In this document: positions 7,823 through 16,328 of the stretch, piece by piece
How positions within the stretch are numbered: the stretch's first letter is position 1
How the letters are laid out: every line of letters starts with the position of its first letter
Origin: Rubripirellula sp.
GTDB taxonomy: Bacteria > Planctomycetota > Planctomycetia > Pirellulales > Pirellulaceae
DNA length: 64,000 bases
Assembly (NCBI GenBank): GCA_012270065.1
Contig: JAAXJB010000096.1
Location: 70,707 to 134,706, forward strand
Reading direction: 5' to 3'
Position numbers and translations under genes: made by a program
Notes under the pieces: generated by a model
The model's database searches: none
Told to the model about the DNA's origin: nothing
The model's input: only the letters and a program-made list of their open reading frames with translations

Positions 7823-10489
7823 ATGAGTCACACTGGCAACTGGTTTGTTTGGGCGGGAGCATTGATAATGCTCGCCTTCGGGGTAACCATGGAAATCGGT
7901 ATCGGTCACGCCCGTCAGGGAGGCGAGACCCGCGCTGAACGCTCAAAGATTGCATCCGAAGCTGTCAAAGTTGCACGGGGTTTGACGATTCGACACGTCG
8001 CTGACGATGATCTGGTTCCCGACTGCACCGCTTTGGAGACCGATATTGAAGGAAGGCTTTTCGCATCTGGACCGGGATACATTCGTGAGCTGCTGGATCG
8101 TGATGGGGATGGAATCTACGATGCCACCCGAAGTGTCATTGACGCACCAGCGCATGGGGCTCATGGACTATGCATTGATGGCAGTGATCTGTATTACGTT
8201 GGCGACAATGGTGTTTGGCGCGTCCGGAAATACGTGACAGCAAACATGGCGACAGGGAAGGCCGAACGGGTTCTTGAGATCAAAACTGGCGGTGAACACG
8301 ATGCCCATGCTCTGCGCAGAGGTCCTGATGGATTCTGGTACCTGATTGCCGGAAACGGTACCAAAGGCAGTTTCAGTTTGCAGAATGTCGCTTCGCCCGA
8401 AATCCCGCAACCGCGGGCCGGCGTGCTGTGGCGAATCTCGCCTGACTGGGGTCAACGTGAGGTTTGGGCTGATGGGTTCCGCAACGCATATGATTTTGAC
8501 TTTGCACCCGGTCAGACGATTGACACTTTTGACAGTGATGGTGAACGAGATGTGAGTTTGCCATGGTACCGCCCAACACGTGTCTATCGCGTTCGAAAGG
8601 GACAGGATGCCGGATGGGTGACGAGAAGTTGGAAGCGTCCTGATTCCGACCCGCTGATGCCTGATGTTCTTGCCGAGTTGGGTCGTGGATCCCCCACAGG
8701 CGTACTGCGAAGTCCAGGGGTGCGATTGGCCGTACGGTGTCAACAAGGCGCCTCCGGTCTGGAGTGGACGGTGGGGCGGGGGGGGTTTGGTGCGGCTGAG
8801 GGGCGCGTGGAATTGGTGGCATCACCGGCGGGCAGCGAGGGCTTCGCAGTCACCGACATCGTCGCATCCACCGATGGATCATTGCTTGTCAGTGTTGGGG
8901 GCCGGCGTAGTCGGGGAGGGATCTATCGCATTGATGCTGCCGAGCCAATGGCAGCGCCGGCAAAGGTACAGGAACTTGACTGGTCTCAACAGCTGCTTGC
9001 GACCTCCACTCCGATTGCACGTTCTTTGCTGCGTTTGCGTCGTCAAGCGATTCCTGTCATTGATCAAAACGCAGCCAAGGACGCGGTCAGAGTACTGGAA
9101 TCGAGAGAGGCAAGTCGTGCAGATGTGTTGGCCGCAATCGCTTTGTTGATCGAGAGCGTTGGGGGCCTTGGACCCGGGGACCCAAAAGATGCCAGAGGCA
9201 AGCAGCAGGCCGCTGCAGTGTTTGATTCCTGCCGTGGTCGAATCCGACCCAAAATTGATGCAGAGCTGAAGAAGACGGCAGTCTCTGCTTTGATGAGTCG
9301 GTTGCAGAGTCCCACCGATTGGAACGACAGCCCGGATCGTGATCGCAAGCCTTCGATCGATCATGAGTCGTTCTGCCGCGAATTGATCCGGGGTTTGGCC
9401 GTCCTGGAACCCGAGTCCAACTTGGTATTCAAGGCCATTGCTGACGACATGGATCGGGTGAAGTCTCCTGTCGATAAACTGTACCGCCTGATTGCTTTGG
9501 CGAGGATCCCCGTTCGACGCAGCGACGAAATGACGGAGAGGATTGCCGAAGCGATGATCACGGTTCCTGTTCTCATCAAAGAATCGCAGTTCAAGGTTGA
9601 TCGCAACTGGACACCACGCATGACTGAGCTTTTTCTCGCCATGCAACACCGGGATTCTTTGTTGCCCAGTCGAATCGTGTCCCATCCAGAATTCGGCGAT
9701 GCGGCTCATCTGATCTGGACCGAACAGATGGATCCTGAAAATCTCGAGCGGGGAAGACACAAGTGTTTGATGCAGAGCCGCGGAAAACCAATTGATCCTG
9801 CAGTTGCGAGGTTCATTGCGTTGGGCCCAGATGCTGTGCCCCGAAGTTTTGTCTACAAGTGGTTGAAAGAAAGTGAAACACGACCTGCTGCATGGTTGGC
9901 GATGGCAAGCCATCCCGTGGCCAGGGACGCGGATGATTTGCAGCAGGCAGCCTTGTCTGTCAATAAGGAGGTTCGTGATGCGGCGATTGCTGCTTTGAAA
10001 CAGATTGGTGTGGAAGTGCCGAATCGTGATTCCGGCTCAGCATCGGTTCAGGGCTGGCTCGACCGTGCTGCGGGGATTCATGCACTGCAGGGTAATGTTG
10101 AAAATGGAAAAAAGATCTTTTCGGATCGGCAGTGCGCTCTTTGTCACAACGGTGCAAAAGCACTCGGGCCTTCATTGAGTGGTGTTGGCAGAAGATTCAA
10201 CTCGAAAGATCTGTTCAGAGCAACAGTTGACCCAAGTCAGGCGATCCCGGATCGCTATCGTGCAAAGCAGGTGTTGACTGTCGATGGTCGGCTTTTGGTG
10301 GGGCTTGTTGTGTATGAAAGTGTAGATGGCCTGACCTTGATGGCCGCAGATGGACATACAAAACGGGTGAATTCTGACGATATCCAGGAGTTGCGTTTCT
10401 CTCCAGTCTCGCTGATGCCGGAAGGATTGTTGATGGGGATGTCCGATGCCGAGGTTGCAGACCTGTTGGCCTACTTGGGATCGTTGTAG
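7823..10489 (+). CDS. Secreted propeller / HEAT-like / cytochrome c protein (TIGR02603-type)
   Basis: Encodes 888 residues from the ATG at 7823; a GTG at 7784 would add 13 residues. A signal-anchor (FVWAGALIMLAFGVTMEIGI) is followed by an NHL/sorbosone-dehydrogenase-like beta-propeller (about 50-380: GIYDATRSV, YYVGDNGVWRV, FAPGQTIDTFDSDGE), then a long helical HEAT-like middle, then a C-terminal PVC-type haem-binding domain. CALCH at 771-775 is the covalent haem site, with DPSQAIPDRY and the closing MSDAEVADLLAYL typical of the TIGR02603 domain. Such proteins are abundant in Planctomycetes; an electron-transfer or redox role in sugar or polymer oxidation is inferred, not demonstrated. Confidence 0.88.
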   Translation: MSHTGNWFVWAGALIMLAFGVTMEIGIGHARQGGETRAERSKIASEAVKVARGLTIRHVADDDLVPDCTALETDIEGRLFASGPGYIRELLDRDGDGIYDATRSVIDAPAHGAHGLCIDGSDLYYVGDNGVWRVRKYVTANMATGKAERVLEIKTGGEHDAHALRRGPDGFWYLIAGNGTKGSFSLQNVASPEIPQPRAGVLWRISPDWGQREVWADGFRNAYDFDFAPGQTIDTFDSDGERDVSLPWYRPTRVYRVRKGQDAGWVTRSWKRPDSDPLMPDVLAELGRGSPTGVLRSPGVRLAVRCQQGASGLEWTVGRGGFGAAEGRVELVASPAGSEGFAVTDIVASTDGSLLVSVGGRRSRGGIYRIDAAEPMAAPAKVQELDWSQQLLATSTPIARSLLRLRRQAIPVIDQNAAKDAVRVLESREASRADVLAAIALLIESVGGLGPGDPKDARGKQQAAAVFDSCRGRIRPKIDAELKKTAVSALMSRLQSPTDWNDSPDRDRKPSIDHESFCRELIRGLAVLEPESNLVFKAIADDMDRVKSPVDKLYRLIALARIPVRRSDEMTERIAEAMITVPVLIKESQFKVDRNWTPRMTELFLAMQHRDSLLPSRIVSHPEFGDAAHLIWTEQMDPENLERGRHKCLMQSRGKPIDPAVARFIALGPDAVPRSFVYKWLKESETRPAAWLAMASHPVARDADDLQQAALSVNKEVRDAAIAALKQIGVEVPNRDSGSASVQGWLDRAAGIHALQGNVENGKKIFSDRQCALCHNGAKALGPSLSGVGRRFNSKDLFRATVDPSQAIPDRYRAKQVLTVDGRLLVGLVVYESVDGLTLMAADGHTKRVNSDDIQELRFSPVSLMPEGLLMGMSDAEVADLLAYLGSL

Positions 10490-10725
10490 TGTTTTCCGGC
10501 GGTTGCGGGCACGGCATGGGTGGATCGCAAAGGCCCTGGCTGTCGCAAGCAGAGTCACGCAAACAGTCTCATGCGAAGGGTGAGCAACAGCATTCACATG
10601 CACTTTGATGTTACGATGTTCGACCCGTGATGCTGCTGCATCTGATTGGTCAATGCTCTTGCCGAATGATGTACTGGCTCTCCACGATACCGCGCCGCCT
10701 TCCTCGTGTTGAAGCACATTTGGCA

Positions 10726-11232
10726 ATGCCTGAACATGTCACAATATCACGTTCGATCTTCGCCCAGACCATCGGATTGTCTGTTTCTCTGGCCCTCTGT
10801 TTTACCGCAGCGGGCCTTGGTGGTCTGGTGACCAGTCAGGGACTGGATTCATGGTACGGCAACTTGCACAAACCGGATTGGAACCCGCCCAATTGGATCT
10901 TTGCTCCTGTTTGGACCACGCTGTACTGCATGATGGGAATTGCCGCATGGCTGGTATGGCGTAGCGGTTCGTGGTCCCAGGTGCGATCCGCAGTCATCCT
11001 GTTCGCCATACAGCTTGGGCTGAACAGTTTGTGGTCCTTGATCTTCTTCGGATTGCAGAACCCGGGAGCCGCCTTCCTGGAAATTGTTCTGCTGTGGGCT
11101 GCAATCTCGGTGACGAGCTTCCTTTTCTGGCGGAATTCAGCCCTCGCTGCGATGTTGATGATGCCGTATCTGCTTTGGGTCAGCTTCGCATCATTTCTCA
11201 ACTACACCATCTGGACTTTGAATCCCGTATGA
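10726..11232 (+). CDS. TspO/MBR family membrane protein
   Basis: Encodes 168 residues from the ATG at 10726. Longer starts at 10627/10630 would add about 32 residues not seen in the family, whose members are about 155-170 long. Five transmembrane helices are visible, and the family's Trp/Pro-rich block is present (SWYGNLHKPDWNPPNWIFAP), along with the later WSLIFFG and FLNYTIW segments. TspO proteins bind porphyrins and related ligands in the membrane and affect tetrapyrrole and stress responses. It is convergent with the CocE-type hydrolase, with only 50 bases between stops. No symbol is assigned because the functional role varies among bacteria. Confidence 0.9.
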   Translation: MPEHVTISRSIFAQTIGLSVSLALCFTAAGLGGLVTSQGLDSWYGNLHKPDWNPPNWIFAPVWTTLYCMMGIAAWLVWRSGSWSQVRSAVILFAIQLGLNSLWSLIFFGLQNPGAAFLEIVLLWAAISVTSFLFWRNSALAAMLMMPYLLWVSFASFLNYTIWTLNPV

Positions 11233-11282
11233 AATCCATCACCAAAGCAGACGGAAGCCAGTCTGGCTGTCTCTGGGTGTAG

Positions 11283-13145
11283 CTACTTCTTTTTTTTGCC
11301 CTGTCTGTTTTTTGTCTGGAGTGCGTCTTCCAGTTTCACCTTGCCACCTACGATCGGTAGCGCGAGTGAAGTCGCATCAAGGTCAACAGTCAACTGGGTT
11401 CCCGGTTCCGGGTGAAGAGTGAATTCACGATCACTCGAGAAGATCATCAGTCCAATCTGCTGCCCCTCAGGGATCACCTGATCGTCGGGTTGCAGATCGA
11501 ATGTGAGTTCATAGAACTTGCCCGGAACCAGCGGTTCACTTTCACGGATAGAGCGGTAGTTCTGTGGATCAGCCCAGCCGCGCGTGATTATGTTGTCGGT
11601 GATTTTCGCATTTCGATTTTCATTCCAGGGCAATGAAACCAGCCATACGGAGAGGTTGGCCGCAGGTTTGTCGCAAGCAAGACGAATGTTGATTTTCGGT
11701 GTGCCAGAGATATGAACTGGCTGTTTCAGGGTGGGTGTGACAAACATCAGGCGATGATTCGTGCTTTCTGCCTTGGCCAGCGTTGCTCCGCTGAAGGAGT
11801 AATTGTCGGTGAGCGTTTCCTGACCCTGATTGGTCAAGCCACGGGTGGTCAATTCACCGTGCCCTCCGCTGGATTCCGTTTTCCCCAAATGCAGTTTCAC
11901 CGCGGTTGATTCGGGATGCGGATACTCGGGATACGCCGTTGGGTTCGTGCGTTCTTTATCTTCGCGGACAATCCACGACCGGGGATCATTCTCAACGTCA
12001 TTTTCAATTCCGTGCAGGTAACGCGTGAACCAGCGATTCATCATTTTCATGGGCGGCGGGCCGCCGTGTCCACCTTGATGGAAGAAAGCCTGTGCGGGGA
12101 CTCCCTTTTTCTTCAATGCTTCATAAATTCGAACACTGTGTTCAGGAACGACATTCCAGTCATTGAAAGCATGTGCCATCAGGACAGCAGCCTTCAGTGG
12201 TTCGATGTCATTCAGATAATCACGTCCTGCCCAGAAATCGTTGTAGTCTCCGTTGACCCGGTCAAATCCCTCTGCCATTTCTTTATCGCGAACGTTGCAG
12301 TTGCAGAAATCACGTTTTGATTCGTCACCGCTATGGATGAAGTCGTAGAGTGCATCGATATCTTCACCAATGAAGCCACCTGGGTGCCTGATCAGGCCAT
12401 TGGACCGGTAGTAGTGATAGTACGAAGTGTTGGGGGCGATTGGTATGATCGCTTCCAGACCATCGACGCCCGTGGTCGCAGCGGCAAGCGGGATTGTGCC
12501 GTTGTAGGACGTGCCGGTCATTCCCACTTTGCCCGAGGACCAGAAAGCTTTGACAGGTTCACCACCGGTTGGCTCGGTAAAACCCTTGGCCCGTCCACAG
12601 AGCCAGTCAATCACAGCTTTGGGAGCCAGCGACTCATTGTCGCCACCGACGGTTGGGCACCCTTGGGAAAGGCCGGTGCCGGGCGATGAGGAATGAACGA
12701 CGATATAACCGCGAGGCACCCATTCTTTCAGGTGCGAGCGTGAGATGATCGGCCGCTTGCCACGACGGACTACTTCAGGGCCGTGAATCCGTTCAGGTGG
12801 TTCTGTACCAAGTTCCTGTTTGGGGTCCCAGAAATGTTCCGCCGCTGTTGAGCCAGTGCCCGCGAAATAGGGACTCGAAACATAGATCACGGGCAATTTC
12901 AGACCTTCGGTGTCTGTCTGGCGTGGACGGGTCACGCTGACGTGCATTCGATCCAGTTTGCCATCTCCGTCACTGTCAAATTCTGTTTCTACCCATAAGT
13001 CGTGTCTGAGCCAGAAGTCGGGGTCTTTGAATCCATCGACGATTTGAGCTTCACCGTCCTTGAAAACAGGAACTACCGGTTCTGCTGCTCCCGAAACGGA
13101 GAAAAACGAGATGAACAGGAGGGTTGTGGTTGCAAATCGTTGCAT
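11283..13145 (-). CDS. Secreted CocE/NonD family hydrolase (X-Pro dipeptidyl-peptidase S15-like)
   Basis: Encodes 620 residues from the ATG at 13145, immediately followed by a signal peptide (MQRFATTTLLFISFFSVSGA). A longer frame upstream lacks one. The alpha/beta hydrolase core (about 45-440) has the nucleophile in GMTGTSYNGT (Ser213), an acid candidate in FNDWNVVPEHS, and the catalytic His in HQGGHGGPP. The C-terminal half is a PepX_C-type jelly-roll. Members cleave X-Pro peptides or acyl esters and amides; which applies here is not readable. The protein ends in a lysine-rich tail (KNRQGKKKK). Its position beside an aminopeptidase favours a peptidase or esterase role in extracellular degradation. 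Confidence 0.88.
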   Translation of the reverse strand: MQRFATTTLLFISFFSVSGAAEPVVPVFKDGEAQIVDGFKDPDFWLRHDLWVETEFDSDGDGKLDRMHVSVTRPRQTDTEGLKLPVIYVSSPYFAGTGSTAAEHFWDPKQELGTEPPERIHGPEVVRRGKRPIISRSHLKEWVPRGYIVVHSSSPGTGLSQGCPTVGGDNESLAPKAVIDWLCGRAKGFTEPTGGEPVKAFWSSGKVGMTGTSYNGTIPLAAATTGVDGLEAIIPIAPNTSYYHYYRSNGLIRHPGGFIGEDIDALYDFIHSGDESKRDFCNCNVRDKEMAEGFDRVNGDYNDFWAGRDYLNDIEPLKAAVLMAHAFNDWNVVPEHSVRIYEALKKKGVPAQAFFHQGGHGGPPPMKMMNRWFTRYLHGIENDVENDPRSWIVREDKERTNPTAYPEYPHPESTAVKLHLGKTESSGGHGELTTRGLTNQGQETLTDNYSFSGATLAKAESTNHRLMFVTPTLKQPVHISGTPKINIRLACDKPAANLSVWLVSLPWNENRNAKITDNIITRGWADPQNYRSIRESEPLVPGKFYELTFDLQPDDQVIPEGQQIGLMIFSSDREFTLHPEPGTQLTVDLDATSLALPIVGGKVKLEDALQTKNRQGKKKK

Positions 13146-13409
13146 GTGCACGAATCCGGTGAAAATGAATGAGCAAGGAGCGGGAATGTCAGATCGCGAT
13201 GATCGAATCCATGGTTGATGAAAACCGCTGTGATAAACTGACGTGTGTCGATTGATGTGTGTTTGCTGGAAAGCCACGCGGGCCGACTTTCTGATCTGCC
13301 CAGTTTACATGAACGTTCCCGATCCGTCTGCCGGCACTGCGAATCGAGCCTGCAGAATGCACCTCTGTGAGCAGTCGCTTGTTCATTGGCATGCCTGGTT
13401 TGAAGCGTT

Positions 13410-16016
13410 CTACTTCGAGTCCATTTTTTCCCGCAAAGCTTTCAGTTCGGTTTTGAGTTTACTGCTTTCATTCCTGACTTCAGCAATCTCTTTTCGCAGT
13501 TCGATGATCTCTCTTGGTGCGGTCGGCTTGGCCTCACGCAGTTTGGCAACAGCCTGTTGTGCGGGTCGTGATATGCGTTCGTTTTCCGATTTTGAAAGGG
13601 ATTCCAGCACTGTCATCGACTTCGGATCGCCCAGCATGCCGAGTGACTGGATAGCCGCTGCCTGAATGCTGACCTTGGGGTGATCAAGATGTTGCGTCAG
13701 AAAATTCCGCACTTCAACACGGTCTTTCTGACGGCGACTGGTGTGTGCGAGTGTTTCCAGGCCTCGACCATAATCGCGTGTGCGAAATCCACTTGCATTT
13801 TGACGCAGTGCCTTGAATACCGCAGGCTGTAAAGTGTCATCGTCTAACTGCCGGATGGCCGACATGGCGGCCACCGCTAATTCGTTGCGGAAGGATTCTG
13901 ACTTCAGAAACCGGATCAGCGCCTGATGTGTCTGTGGTCCATGATGCTTTCCGAGTCCCCGGATGGCACTTGCAAGAATGGCAGGATTCTTTTCCTTCTC
14001 AAGAATCTGCTGCAGCAATTCGGGGGTTTCCTCCCGATACAGTTGAGTCAACTTGTCGACAATCGCGAGACGAACACGCGCGTCTGGCTGGGTGGACCAG
14101 TTGTCGGCAAGTACCTGGCGTGCTTCGTCCGTTTCGTGCTTTGATAACGCTGAGGCCGCAACGATCCGGACACCATAAAACGGGTCACTTTTCAATGCTT
14201 CACGCAGCAATTCAACAGACTGGTGTGTCTTGCGATTTGCCAGAAGATTGCAGGCCAAAAGGCGACCAATCATGTCTTTTTTGTTTTCCAATTGCTTTTT
14301 CAGCATGTCATTGGGTTTGTCGAATGAAACATTCGCCAGCACGCTGTAATCGGGATCAAATCTCACCACTTCAGGCTGCTTTTCCAACGGCACATGGAAA
14401 TCTTCTTCCATTCGGGTCACGTTGATGGCGTGATCCACCAGCATGCCATCGGCCATGAAACGTAGTTTCGTCGGGAAATGGAATTGCAGAACACTGTCGT
14501 CCAATTTCTGCGTCTGCTTGATGTTCACTTTCGCAAGTTTCTGCTTGGGCATCCATTGGTAGGTGATTTTCAAGTCAGGGTGTCTGGCGTGATACAACCA
14601 CTGGTCAAAGAAACGGTCCATCGGGCGTCCCGAAAGTTCTTCGATGACCTGCCGCAGGTCATCGGATACAACGCTTGATAGTGCATGCTTTTCCAGATAT
14701 GCCTTGATGCACTTGCGGTACAGGTCTTCACCCAGTTGCGACCGGAGCATGTGAAGTACCCAACTGCCCTTTGGATAGGAGCGGTAATCAAATTGCTCCA
14801 TCGGGTTATTGTAAGCGTTGTAGACAATCGGTTTTTTGTCATTCCCCTGAGTGAGAATGCGGCCGGTCGCATCACGATACAGACCATAGAGCATGGCATC
14901 ACGCCCGAACTTCTTTCCTTCGTAGAGGTGGGTGTAGTACGTTGCAAAACCTTCGTTCAGCCACAGGTGACTCCAGTCTTTGCAGGTGACGTAGTCTCCA
15001 AACCACTGGTGAGCCAATTCGTGAGCGTCGAGACCGCGCGTTGTCCGGATGTTTTCGGTGGCAGTTGCGAAGATGGTTCCATCGGTGAGTGTGGTCAGCG
15101 TTGTGTTTTCCATTCCACCGGCAGTGAAGTCCAGAATGGTGACTTGATCATATTTCGGCCAGGGAAAAGGAACGCCGATCTCTTCTTCGAAAAACGCCAT
15201 GATGTCAGGCGTGTCACGGAATGAATTCGCTGCATGCTCTGCGAGCGAGGGTTGTGTGTAAAAACCCAGCGGAATGTCGCCGTGCCGTTTCTTCAGACCC
15301 TTGAGGTGGCCTGCTACCAGACAGATCAAGTAGTTGGCATGCGGTTTCTCGTGATACCAGTGCACTGCCTTCAGACCGCTTGAGTCGATCTTTGCACCTT
15401 TTCTGACACCGTTGCTGAGAACGGTCATTTCCTCGGGGACATGGCAGATGATTTCGGTTGACGACCGTTCGTTTGGATAGTCAAAGCAGGGGAACCAGTG
15501 GCGTGCTTCGTGGGTTTCACCCTGGGTCCAGATGTGAGAGTCAGTTTCCGGGTAACCCATTTCCGGCGTCCGGAAATAAAGACCGGCTCTTGGTTCAGCG
15601 GTGTACTCGATCACTACAGTGAACTCGGTTCCGGGCGGAATCGGCTTTGAGAAAAGGATCTGCAACGATTCTCTGGTCGAAACGAAATCACTGACTTCGG
15701 ATTCTTTGCAGATTACTTTTTTGACTGAGATGTCTTTTGCATCGAGTTCAAGAAGTTCAACAGGTTTCGCGATTGGTTTTGCCGTGATGCTTACTGAGCC
15801 GCTGACTGTCCTCTTTTTGAAATCGGGTGTGACATCCAGTTTGATGTGCAGCACATCCACTTTGCGATCAGGCGCGTAGTGAAATCTGCCTTCAAGTTCG
15901 AGGCCGAGTGGCAACAGATGGCTGCTCCCCTCAGCGCAATAACGACATATCCGTTCTTCAGCCATCGCTGGACTGATCAGGCCAAACAGTGTGAAAGCAA
16001 GTATGAGGTCGCGCAT
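13410..16016 (-). CDS. Secreted M1-family metallo-aminopeptidase with HEAT repeats and coiled-coil tail
   Basis: Encodes 868 residues. The ATG at 16016 is preferred because a signal peptide (MRDLILAFTLFGLISPAMA) follows. The gluzincin signatures are complete: substrate-binding GGMEN (300-304; the family usually has GAMEN), zinc ligands HELAHQW at 332-338, and the third ligand Glu in LWLNEGFATY at about 355. After the catalytic region come HEAT-like helical repeats (about 600-820). The C-terminal 40 residues form a charged coiled coil (ELRKEIAEVRNESSKLKTEL). A CRYC pair just after the signal peptide is an additional feature. It should trim N-terminal residues from peptides outside the cytoplasm. 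Confidence 0.92.
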   Translation of the reverse strand: MRDLILAFTLFGLISPAMAEERICRYCAEGSSHLLPLGLELEGRFHYAPDRKVDVLHIKLDVTPDFKKRTVSGSVSITAKPIAKPVELLELDAKDISVKKVICKESEVSDFVSTRESLQILFSKPIPPGTEFTVVIEYTAEPRAGLYFRTPEMGYPETDSHIWTQGETHEARHWFPCFDYPNERSSTEIICHVPEEMTVLSNGVRKGAKIDSSGLKAVHWYHEKPHANYLICLVAGHLKGLKKRHGDIPLGFYTQPSLAEHAANSFRDTPDIMAFFEEEIGVPFPWPKYDQVTILDFTAGGMENTTLTTLTDGTIFATATENIRTTRGLDAHELAHQWFGDYVTCKDWSHLWLNEGFATYYTHLYEGKKFGRDAMLYGLYRDATGRILTQGNDKKPIVYNAYNNPMEQFDYRSYPKGSWVLHMLRSQLGEDLYRKCIKAYLEKHALSSVVSDDLRQVIEELSGRPMDRFFDQWLYHARHPDLKITYQWMPKQKLAKVNIKQTQKLDDSVLQFHFPTKLRFMADGMLVDHAINVTRMEEDFHVPLEKQPEVVRFDPDYSVLANVSFDKPNDMLKKQLENKKDMIGRLLACNLLANRKTHQSVELLREALKSDPFYGVRIVAASALSKHETDEARQVLADNWSTQPDARVRLAIVDKLTQLYREETPELLQQILEKEKNPAILASAIRGLGKHHGPQTHQALIRFLKSESFRNELAVAAMSAIRQLDDDTLQPAVFKALRQNASGFRTRDYGRGLETLAHTSRRQKDRVEVRNFLTQHLDHPKVSIQAAAIQSLGMLGDPKSMTVLESLSKSENERISRPAQQAVAKLREAKPTAPREIIELRKEIAEVRNESSKLKTELKALREKMDSK

Positions 16017-16328
16017 CAGGAGGTTCACCAGGGAAATTTTTCGTCGGTTACGGCGTTGAAGCCGGATCAAAATCTGTTTGCAGACAGAATTATAATACGA
16101 GGGTACGGCCAACGGGTTCGAATCCTTGCAGCTTTGCAAAACCGGTCGGTGGGTTCGTCGCCGGCATCACCGCGGTGCGTGCAGGGGGCGGTTTGCCACC
16201 ATGTTCCCGCGGCTACCGTGCGTCGCCGTCTTTGGGCATCACCGGAAAGATTTTGCTCGGCGGCAGGATTTCGTCAACGCACGGTAACGGCCGGTCAAAC
16301 GATGACCACGCCGAACCGCTGGTTGGTA
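16017..16328. other. GC-rich structured intergenic region
   Basis: The region lies between two minus-strand genes, downstream of a sulfatase and upstream of the aminopeptidase. It contains a perfect 10-bp palindrome (caccgcggtg, 16168-16177) and a perfect 10-bp inverted repeat, taccgtgcgt (16214-16223) with acgcacggta (16277-16286), enclosing 53 bases. A second short motif, ggcatcacc, occurs at about 16163 and 16237. A tataat-like box sits near 16091-16096 and is nearly symmetric, so it could serve the aminopeptidase on the minus strand. No protein gene is convincing. It could be a folded RNA leader, a terminator region or a degenerate mobile remnant. Confidence 0.45.

Noticed and set aside
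8879-9913. Antisense frame of 344 codons opposite the propeller/cytochrome gene
   Set aside because: It is a shadow of a well-supported gene; composition is rich in His, Arg and Cys with no domain.
16110-16126. gggttcgaatcc, resembling the T-loop of a tRNA
   Set aside because: The flanking bases do not form a proper T-stem, and no anticodon or acceptor stem could be fitted on either strand.
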